Assembly: GCA_024364735.1 (NCBI GenBank)
Contig: JAGFNQ010000711.1
Coordinates: forward strand, 107,360 to 171,359
DNA: 64,000 nucleotides
Origin: Boesenbergia rotunda
Taxonomy: Eukaryota; Streptophyta; Magnoliopsida; Zingiberales; Zingiberaceae
Reading direction: 5' to 3'
Positions 56,482 to 64,000 of this stretch are shown here, one piece after another. Numbering within the stretch: the first letter of the stretch is position 1; each line of letters opens with the position of its first letter. The notes under the pieces were generated by a model. The model saw nothing but the letters and a program-made list of their open reading frames with translations. It did not search any database and was not told the DNA's origin. The position numbers were made by a program, and so were the translations under genes.

Positions 56482-57025
56482 CTGGATCGGTCTGGTGACC
56501 GATCAGGGACATTGGCACGCTGCTCCTTCGTGGATCGGTCTAGTGACCGATCCAGCGATGTCTGATCGGACTGGTGACCGATCAAGGAGCACACAGTGAG
56601 GTTGGGAACCTACTGTGGGGCTCCTGATCGGACTGGTGACCGATCAGGGAGCAGGCTGCTTCCTCACTGCCTTGCTCCTGATCGGTCTGGTGACCTATCA
56701 GGGAGCGGACGGTGAGTGAGTTACCTTGCTGATCAAAGTCCTGGATCGGTCCGGTGACCGATCAGGGATCTTGGATCTGATTAAAAAATCACTGTTCATC
56801 TGCCCTGATCGGTCTGGGTGATCGATCAGGCTTCATTCTGATCGGTCTGGTGACCGATCAGGCTTCACTCTGATCGGTCGGGTGACCGATCAGGCTTCAC
56901 TCTGATCGGTCGGGTGACCGATCAGGCGTGTATAGCCACGAGAGCTGGGAATCCCAGTGAAGCAGTGGATCGGTCTGGTGACCGACCCACAAGCCCTGGA
57001 TCGGTCCGGTGACCGATCACTTTAA
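56482..57025. repeat. GATCGGTC-TGGT-GACCGATC array in LTR A
   Basis: Twelve copies, near 56482, 56532, 56571, 56626, 56677, 56744, 56806, 56839, 56871, 56903, 56967 and 57000. Spacers vary from about 10 to 45 bp and are unrelated, so only the palindrome is conserved. Confidence 0.92.
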
Positions 57026-58014
57026 TTCAAATTGCGCTGTCAGACGTTCTGATCGCGTCTGACCATATCCGATTTGCTGCCACTTACCTCTGATATTTGA
57101 TTTACTGTGTGATACGCTGCTCTAACACTGTGATCAAGCTGTAGGTGATAGGGGAGGATTCAAACACTCAAGGAGAGGTCAATGGAGGCTTTCCTTGGAG
57201 CAAGTTTGTCCGATTCTCCATTTCAGGTTGCAACGACCGAGCTGCAGACTGGAGCCAAGACTGGGGCTTGACTGAGGGGATCTCAGGAAGACCAGAGAGG
57301 GCTCAGTGATAGCTGGCGTTGGCAGCATGGTAGCTGGAGGCTATGGAGGATGTTGTCACCTAGTGCTGTGTGGAGAATCAAAAGCGCGGAAGTTAGCTTC
57401 GTGGAAGCAGAGTTCTTGAACTAATTTTCTTGCTGCGCCTTGAGTTCTCCATTCCAAGCTTGCTGCGTTCTTGAAGCAATCATCCATTACTTGAGCGCTT
57501 GAAGGAGAGAACAAGGAGCTGGGAGTCCGACAGTGGGAAGACACGAAGAAGGGTTCTTGCGTGAGATCGCCACTAGGTGGAGCTCAGGGAAGCTTGTTGT
57601 GTTCTTGTCCTTGCTAAGTGTTTGAGTAAGATCCTTCCTGTTGTTTCTTTGTGCTTAAACTTTATCTATGATTGAAACACTGTGGAGAGGTTTCTCCACC
57701 GAGAAGGAGGTTGCTTTCTATCCGGTGATAACCGGGGTTTGATCTGCCGACGATCAAGGGATCGCCCACCTTAAGGGCACGCCAAGGAGTAGGGGCAAGT
57801 TATCCCCGAACCTTGTAAACCCTCCTTGTTAGCGATCTTACTAATTGTGGTTGTTTGTCTTCGGTTTCTGTTTTCGTTTACTGCACTGCTTCATTTCCTT
57901 TTGATTCTTCCGCTGTGCTACTGATAAGTTGAGTGCAGGAAACCTGTTAAGTTTCAAAGAAAAGTGATTGGCTATATTCACCCCCCCTCTCTAGCCATCT
58001 CGTTTCCAACAAGT

Positions 58015-58026
58015 GATATCAGAGCT
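58015..58026 (+). other. Element A primer binding site
   Basis: TGATATCAGAGC, one mismatch from the copia consensus TGGTATCAGAGC, two bases after the LTR end. Confidence 0.8.
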
Positions 58027-58069
58027 TGGGGCTCTGTTTACGGCTTAACATCCAAGAGTTATCAACAAG

Positions 58070-59809
58070 ATGGCTTTGAGGGAAGGATTCTCTACCACTC
58101 GACCTCCATTCTTTGACGGCGCCGACTTTCAATATTGGAGATCAAAGATGGAATACTATTTGAAGATGGATATCCACACTTGGTTCGCGGTGAAGGAGGG
58201 ATTCATCCCTCCTAAGGATGACGAAGGCAAAGAACTCGAGTCTTCACGGTGGACTGCCGAACAAACACGAAAGAGTGAAGCCGATGCGAAGGCGGTTGTC
58301 ACTCTACAATGTGGCATGAACAAAGATCAATTCATCGAAGTTGGTCCTTTCACAAGTGCCAAGGACTTGTGGAACAAACTCATCGAGCTTCACGAGGGCA
58401 CCCGGGACTCAAGGATTGCCAAGAGGGATTTGTTCCTCAATCAACTCCAAAACCTCTCTATGAAGGAGAATGAGTCGGTAAGTGAGCTCCATAGTCGGTT
58501 CAAGGAAGTCCTCAATGGGCTTCATTCAATTGATGAAAAGGTCGAGAATCGCGACCTTGTGAGGTATGTCTTGAAAGCATTTCCAAGGAATGCTTTGTGG
58601 TCATCCATGGTGGATGCCTACAAAGTATCCAAGGATCTATCTATTGTAAGGTTAGATGATTTATTTTGTGAGATGGAATTGCATGAAATGGCTAACAAAG
58701 GCCCCAAGGAGAAGGGGATTGCCTTAGTTGCAGGGGACCGAACCAACAAGAAGAAGAAGGAGAAGGAAGTCTCTTCATCTTCATCATCTTCCGAATCCGA
58801 ATCCTACTCCGAAGAAGATGGCAGTGACTCATCTTCATCCGAAATGGCAACCTTCGTGAGAAGGATGATGCGAAGGGATCGACGATTCAAGAGAAGAGGT
58901 AACTCTAGTGAATCCAAACTTGATAAGACTACTGCCTCTTGCTTTGAGTGTGGTAGGAAAAGACATTTCAAGAATGAATGTCCAAAACTAAAGAAGAAGA
59001 AGGAGAAATCCAAAAGGAAAGAAGAAAAATTCAAGAAGAAGAAGGAGAAATCCAAAAGGAAAGAAGAAAAATTCAAGAAGAAGAAGAAGGCTTTGAAGGC
59101 CACTTGGGATGAGTCATCCTCAAGCTCATCCGATGAAGAGGAGGAAAAGAGCACAAGGCAAGTGGCACTCATGGCTCTTGGTGAGGAGAGCAGTGATGAA
59201 TCTCCAAGCTCCTCAAACGCGGCTTCATCATCTTCGGATGATGAAGAGGTACCTTCTCCCGAGTCTGAAAAGTGTTATAGAGCAATTGCATGTTTAACTA
59301 GTATGCTTAAGAAGTCCAAAAATAGAGTTAAAGCATTGCAATTAGAAATTGATCAATTGAAAGCTTCTAGGGATGATAACATTGATGATTTACATATTGA
59401 ACTGCTAGAAGATGAAATTAAGTTATTGAAACTTGAAATTGAAAATTTGAAGTCCTCTAAGGTTGAGGAAGTCAATGATTTGCATGATGAATTGCTAGTA
59501 GAGGAAAACCAATCATTGAAGAGTGAAGTTGAGAAGCTCAAGAATATTCTTGGGAAATTCTCAACTAGCTCTAAGACCCTAGATATGATTCTAAATGCCC
59601 AAAGAGCGGTTTACAATAGGGCCGGTATTTGTTACCGCCCTAAGGAACCCTCATTTGTGTCTCTCATGTCTAGGACTGACATGAGACAATCTAGGACACC
59701 CAAAATCCAAAAGAAAATGGTCAAGGCATGGGTGCCTAAGTCATGTTTAGTTGATGCTTTAGGTCCCAAGGTTTGGGTACCTAAAACTTTTATTTTTCGA
59801 ATTGTGTAG
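58070..59809 (+). CDS. SIRE-like Gag (UBN2-type), element A
   Basis: 579 residues. The start (MALREGFSTTRPPFFDGADF) is typical of SIRE-like gag. The UBN2-like capsid region runs about 60-210 (AKDLWNKLIELHEGT, FKEVLNGL). A CCHC knuckle lies at about 290-303 (CFECGRKRHFKNEC). A Lys/Glu tract is duplicated with a 45-bp period at 58991-59085. Ser/Asp-rich segments and a long Leu-zipper-like coiled coil (about 400-510) follow. The frame stops at TAG 59807-59809, but pol continues in the same frame four bases later. No other stop breaks gag. Confidence 0.9.
   Translation: MALREGFSTTRPPFFDGADFQYWRSKMEYYLKMDIHTWFAVKEGFIPPKDDEGKELESSRWTAEQTRKSEADAKAVVTLQCGMNKDQFIEVGPFTSAKDLWNKLIELHEGTRDSRIAKRDLFLNQLQNLSMKENESVSELHSRFKEVLNGLHSIDEKVENRDLVRYVLKAFPRNALWSSMVDAYKVSKDLSIVRLDDLFCEMELHEMANKGPKEKGIALVAGDRTNKKKKEKEVSSSSSSSESESYSEEDGSDSSSSEMATFVRRMMRRDRRFKRRGNSSESKLDKTTASCFECGRKRHFKNECPKLKKKKEKSKRKEEKFKKKKEKSKRKEEKFKKKKKALKATWDESSSSSSDEEEEKSTRQVALMALGEESSDESPSSSNAASSSSDDEEVPSPESEKCYRAIACLTSMLKKSKNRVKALQLEIDQLKASRDDNIDDLHIELLEDEIKLLKLEIENLKSSKVEEVNDLHDELLVEENQSLKSEVEKLKNILGKFSTSSKTLDMILNAQRAVYNRAGICYRPKEPSFVSLMSRTDMRQSRTPKIQKKMVKAWVPKSCLVDALGPKVWVPKTFIFRIV
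58991..59085 (+). repeat. 45-bp coding tandem duplication in gag
   Basis: Two near-identical 45-bp units encode KKEKSKRKEEKFKKK twice. It keeps the frame. Confidence 0.85.
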
Positions 59810-59812
59810 GTT

Positions 59813-62127
59813 ATGATTGAGGGGGAGCATCTATCAACTTGGTTCGTTGATAGTGGATGCTCCAAACACATGACCGGGGATAGATCATTGTTTACCACAC
59901 TTCACAAGAAAAGTAGAGGTAATGTATCATTTGGTAACAATGGTAGTCTTAAGGTCATAGGGATAGGAGACATTCAAATATCCGGATGTCTTAGAATTTC
60001 AAATGTCCTTCTAGTCATGGGGATGAAATTTAATCTCCTAAGTGTGAGTCAATTGTGTGACACGGGTTACACAATTGACTTCCAACCAAGTCAATGTCTA
60101 GTTAGACAACATGACACCTTGGACACGGTACTAGTAGGAGCAAGAGTAGACAATATTTATCAAATTTCATTTAAAAGTGCTACTAATGCTTTTGCTAAGT
60201 GTTTCATGTCAAAAGAAGAAGAGTCCACCCTTTGGCACCGGAGGCTAGCACATGTGAACATGAAGAACATCCGGAAGTTGGCCAACAAGGGACTAGTCCG
60301 TGGCTTACCAAGCATCAAGTATGAGAAAGATAAACTTTGTGATGCATGTCAAATGGGTAAGCAAACAAAATCTGCACATAAAGGTAAAAGCACTGTAAGT
60401 ACTTCCAATGCATTAGATTTACTTCATATGGATCTATTTGATTGTAGTACTATCATATCATTGAATGGAAGTAGATATTGCTTTGTGATCATTGATGATT
60501 TCACTAGATATACATGGACTTACTTTTTAAAATATAAGGACCAAACCTTAGATATTTTCATTTCTTTTTGTAGAAGAGTTGAAAATGAAAAATCATCAAC
60601 CATTAAGACAATTAGAAGTGATCATGGAGGTGAATTTCAAAACCAAAGGTTTTTAGAATTTTGTTAAGATAAAGGTTATAAGCATGAGTTCTCTACTCCT
60701 AGAACACCACAACAAAATGGTGTTGTAGAGAGGAAGAACCGTGTTCTTCAAGAGGCTGCACGAAGCATGCTCAATGAGTACTCACTCCCGAGTTACTTGT
60801 GGGCTGAAGCTGTGAATACAGCTTGCTATGTGCAAAACAGAGTCCTCATCCATAGATTCTTAGGAAAGACTCCCCATGAACTTTGGTTTGGAAAATCACC
60901 TACGATTAAACACCTTAGGGTGTTTGGTTGTAAGGTGTTCATTCTAAACACCAAGGACCACCTTGGAAAGTTCACGGCAAAGGCTGATGAAGGGATACTT
61001 GTCGGGTATTCCCTCATTAGCAAAGCCTATCGAGTCTACAACAAGAAAACTAGATTAGTTGAAGAGTCTTCTGATGTGGTTTTTGAAGAAATTCCAAAAT
61101 CAATTAACCAATCAGAAAATGTAGAAGGAGTTCAACTCGAACTTAGGAGACTAAGTTTGAATGAAACTCCAAGTGTTGTTGATGGTGATGAGTCTGATGA
61201 CGGTGAACCTAGACAACCCATTGATCCGCCGGATCCTGAGGCTGAACTTGTGTCTAGTGGACCCGTACAAGAAGCACCACCAACACCAAGGCAAACTAGA
61301 TTAGCCTCTAGTCATCCCCAAGACCAAATTGTTGGAGACATCCATCAGGGGGTTAGAACTAGATCATTCTTCCGGAATGATGCTAATGAAGTTGCCCTAA
61401 TTTCCGAAATTGAACCTAGGAAAATTGATGAAGCATTAAGTGATCCCGATTGGATCATTGCAATGCAAGATGAACTAGGTCAATTTGAGAGGAGTGAAGT
61501 TTGAGACTTAGTCCCTAGACCCAAAAAGATCACCATTATTGGAACCAAATGGGTCTTCAAAAACAAATTAAACCACAAGGGAGAAATCATTAGAAACAAG
61601 GCACGCTTGGTAGCCAAGGGCTACAGTCAAGTTGAAGGCCTTGATTATGATGAGACTTATGCTCCCGTGGCACGATTAGAATCCATCTGATTGATGCTTG
61701 CATTTGCAGTACATCGTGGCTTCAAGTTATATCAAATGGATGTCAAATCGGCCTTTCTAAATGGTTTAATTCGAGAAGAGGTCTACGTCGAACAACCTCC
61801 AGGGTTTGAGAGTACCGAATTTCCAAACCACGTGTTCAAGCTCAAAAAGGCACTTTATGGCCTTAAACAAGCACCCTAAGCTTGGTATGAGCGGTTGTCG
61901 ACATTTCTAATTGAGAAGGGCTTCGTTAGAGGCCAAATAGACCCTACACTATTTCTACGAAGAGATGGTGACAATATTTTTATAGCCCAAGTATATGTCG
62001 ATGACATAATTTGTGGCTCAAACAATAAGGGCTATTTAAATGAGTTCATTGGACACATGGAGAGTGAGTTTGAAATGAGTCTAGTGGGAGAGTTGACCTT
62101 CTTCCTTGGACTTGAAATCAAGCAAAC
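59813..62127 (+). pseudogene. SIRE-like Pol remnant, element A
   Basis: Protease has DSGCSKHMTGD. Integrase has an HHCC finger (LWHRRLAHVN, CDACQMGK) and catalytic blocks (IDDFTRYTW, RSDHGGEF, PQQNGVVERKNR). RT has the GTKWVF region, ARLVAKGYSQ, MDVKSAFLNG and YVDDI. In-frame stops stand at 60665, 61502, 61688 and 61877 with no frameshift. Two of them fit TGG-to-TGA and CGA-to-TGA. RNase H is missing because the sequence leaves homology after FFLGLEIKQT at 62127. Confidence 0.92.
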
Positions 62128-62641
62128 TCGCCCCGGTTGGCAGACTTGGTCGGCAGACTTGGTCGGGACTCGAATAGAGCTGAGGGTTGACTGTGGGGGC
62201 GCCCGGGACGCTGGGGGCGCCCTGGTTGACCCTTTCAGCGGGCTTCTCGGCTGGATGAAGTTTATCCTCTTCGTTGGCTTGAGCCCGGGGCGCCCCGCCC
62301 AGCAAGCTTCCGAAGTGAACTCTTGCTTAATCTTGTTTTGCCTTAACCTTGGGGGCGCCCTGCTCAGCTGCTGCCTCTCTCCTTTGAGGCGTTCTGAGCT
62401 GCAGACACTCATTCCTTCGGTCTTGCATCCAGGGTTAGTCCATAACAACATAGAGCAATCAATTATTAGTTTTATATAGCCTTAGTTGTTTTGGTTCTGA
62501 CTTTGGATCTCCAAAATGGAGCCCTAGGTCGAACCGACGACTACTGTTCCCTCGACGGGGAACGCGTCCTCACCTACTCCTCTCAGGAGAGTTTACCTAA
62601 TGCCAACCGGCTCCTCCGGTTGGACTTTTGCCCAGCAGTCC
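62127..62641 (-). mobile_element. Family B LTR fragment (SIRE-like), reverse
   Basis: Matches 63369-63665 (TTCTGAGCTGCAGACAC, GTCTTGCATCCAGGGTTAGTC, CCCTAGGTCGAACCGACG, GGGGAACGCGTCCTCACC). It has GGGGGCGCC motifs in its left part. It is cut at 62641 by another copy starting TGTTGG. Confidence 0.7.
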
Positions 62642-63059
62642 TGTTGGATTGAGAGAACCGATAGAAGGGGGGGTGAATATCGGAAATCATTTTTCGAAAA
62701 TTTAGAGCAAGTACGCAGCGGAAATTAAGAAAACACACAGACACAGTCAGTTTTACTTGGTTCGGAGCCTAGGGCGACTCCTACTCCAAGGCCCACGGTC
62801 GTTGACCGTTTTCTGCGGGCAATTCTATATGCCACAAAAATGGTTTACAAAAGATTTTACAGAATTTAGTACAGTAAACTAAAATATCTCTTCGTCACCG
62901 ACGTCCAGAGTAGATGGTATTTTCGGAGCGGGAGGACATCGTCGGCGCTTGAATCTCGTGTCGGGAGGTTTCCGGAGCAGAGCGCAGGAGCAGAAGAGCG
63001 TAGAAGCGTTGTTTTAAAGTTGATGTTTGAAGCTTGGGGTCGAGGGCCCTTTATATAGG

Positions 63060-63330
63060 GCCTGGGGGCGCCCGGGACGTCGAGGGTGCCCCCCACGTGT
63101 CAGTTGATCCGGCTCGGTCTCGATCAGCGTCTGATCCCTTCAACTTCGGGATAAGCTTTGACCGGGGCGCCCGGAGCGCTCGGGGCGCCCGGGTTGACCG
63201 GGTCAAATCTTATCCCTCGGCTTCGCTGGGTTGAGCTTCGATGCTTGCGCTTGGGGGCGCCCAGAGCGCTGGGGGCGCCCGGGAGCAGCGGGGGCGCCCG
63301 GGAGCACGGGGGTGCCCGGGAGTTGAACTG
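63060..63330. repeat. GGGCGCCC palindrome cluster in LTR B
   Basis: GGGCGCCC or GGGGCGCCCGG occurs at least six times, with AGCGCT palindromes between. Similar motifs stand at 62195-62360 and in the repeat at 45128. Confidence 0.85.
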
Positions 63331-63666
63331 TCAAAGCCCATCTTGCTTTCTTGTGTTTTGTGTTCACCTTGGGGGCACCCGGAACACTCCGAGCGCCCTG
63401 GTCAGCTGTTGCCTCATTCCTTTGAGGCTTTCTGAGCTGCAGACACACGTTCCTTCGGTCTTGCATCCAGGGTTAGTCCAAAACACAATAAAACAATAAA
63501 ATATTAGATTATACAGCCTTAGCTGTCTTGATTCTGACTTTGAGTTTCCAAAATGGAACCCTAGGTCGAACCGACGCCTACTGTTCCCTCGATGGGGAAC
63601 GCGTCCTCACCTACTCCTCTCGGGAGAATTTACCTGATGCCAATCGTTCCGCTGGTTGGACTTTTG

Positions 63667-63945
63667 CCTAGCGGTCCTTTGCTAGGTCTTGGACACCGAG
63701 CTGTCCTTCGCCAGTGCCTAGCATTCCTTCGCTAGGGTTTTAGTCCCAAGCTGTCCTTCGCCTGGTGCCTAGCAGTCCTTCGCTAGGGCTTGGATACTGG
63801 CAGTCCTTCGCCAGTTGCCTAGCAGTCCTTCGCTAGGGCTTGGATACTGGCAGTCCTTCGCCAGGTGCCAAGCAGTCCTTCGCTAGGGCTTTGTATCCTG
63901 GCATTCCTTCGCCAGTGCCTAGCAGTCCTTCGCTAGGGCTTTGTC
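63667..63945. repeat. 50-bp mini-hairpin tandem array in LTR B
   Basis: AGCAGTCCTTCGCTAGGGCT recurs at 63771, 63821, 63871 and 63921, exactly 50 bp apart. Each unit has CCTAGC-agtccttc-GCTAGG and CTGGC-agtccttc-GCCAG. The loop is shared while the stems alternate. Confidence 0.9.
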
Positions 63946-64000
63946 TCTGCACACTTGAGTAACTTTATTAGATCACAACTAAACATAACTTTGAATCCTT

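Larger units (their letters stand above)
55887..58012 (+). repeat. 5' LTR of element A
   Basis: TGTTGATGCAG to GTTTCCAACA, 2126 bp, TG...CA with matching TGTTG/CAACA ends. It holds two hairpin arrays (55996-56470 and 56482-57025). Confidence 0.9.
55887..62127 (+). mobile_element. SIRE-like Ty1/copia element A, 5' part
   Basis: 5' LTR 55887-58012, primer site, gag, then pol to the RT C-terminal part. It stops at about 62127 where family B sequence begins. Inserted in copia II RT. The 3' LTR is not in the window; a reverse LTR of the same family lies at 1-1009. Confidence 0.9.
62642..64000 (-). mobile_element. Second family B LTR, reverse, runs off the window
   Basis: It starts TGTTGG with a GGGGGGGTGAATATCGG block like the reverse of LTR A end. 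It holds a GGGCGCCC cluster (63060-63330), the block shared with 62330-62640, and a 50-bp tandem array to 63945. The many short ORFs here follow GC content and are not genes. Confidence 0.72.

Noticed and set aside
58804..59172. Phe-rich minus-strand ORF
   Set aside because: Antisense of the Lys/Glu/Ser tracts of gag.
62032..63499. Many 60-140 codon ORFs in the family B region
   Set aside because: Open on both strands because of GC-rich palindromic sequence; none has a domain.

Overview
This is a nuclear window from a flowering plant. Intron-containing plant gene families sit in a sea of LTR retrotransposons. The very GC-rich pectate lyase exons and the transposon load suggest a monocot with a large genome; Zingiberales is possible, but I cannot prove a species.

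Layout. 1-9254: a reverse-oriented LTR fragment of a SIRE-like Ty1/copia family (family A) cuts into a reverse-oriented Ty3/gypsy element of the Tat type. That element has pol on the minus strand, a spliced antisense ORF with its own TATA box on the plus strand, and a 15-copy 69-bp minisatellite between them. 9255-15334: a host gene island holding an LRR protein (+), an HMG-box protein (-, 8 exons, convergent with the LRR gene) and a pectate lyase (+, 3 exons, divergent from the HMG gene). 15783-18181: a solo LTR with a perfect 5-bp target duplication. 18584-36107: a receptor-like cytoplasmic kinase gene (-, 6 exons). Its second intron is about 13.6 kb and holds a reverse SIRE-like LTR relic, a full-length copia element (22341-32588, target duplication ATTCC, one visible premature stop), a hAT-type MITE and a tRNA-derived SINE. 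39298-42632: a broken LRR-kinase fragment and an almost identical 617-bp inverted copy of its 5' part. 43015-45275: decayed repeats and a Harbinger-type MITE.

45276-64000 is a nest of LTR elements. Copia D has its LTR split by solo LTR E. Copia D is interrupted by copia II, copia II by SIRE-like A (inside the reverse transcriptase catalytic site), and A by family B, which is interrupted by another family B copy. The right halves lie beyond the window.

The signal I found most unusual is not a gene. LTRs of several families carry arrays of tiny hairpins whose two arms change together (CCTAGC/GCTAGG, CCTAAC/GTTAGG, CCTTAGC/GCTAAGG, CCTGGC/GCCAGG), next to arrays of GATCGGTC-N4-GACCGATC or GGGCGCCC palindromes. 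All exon structures were built by eye from splice signals, reading frame and family resemblance.
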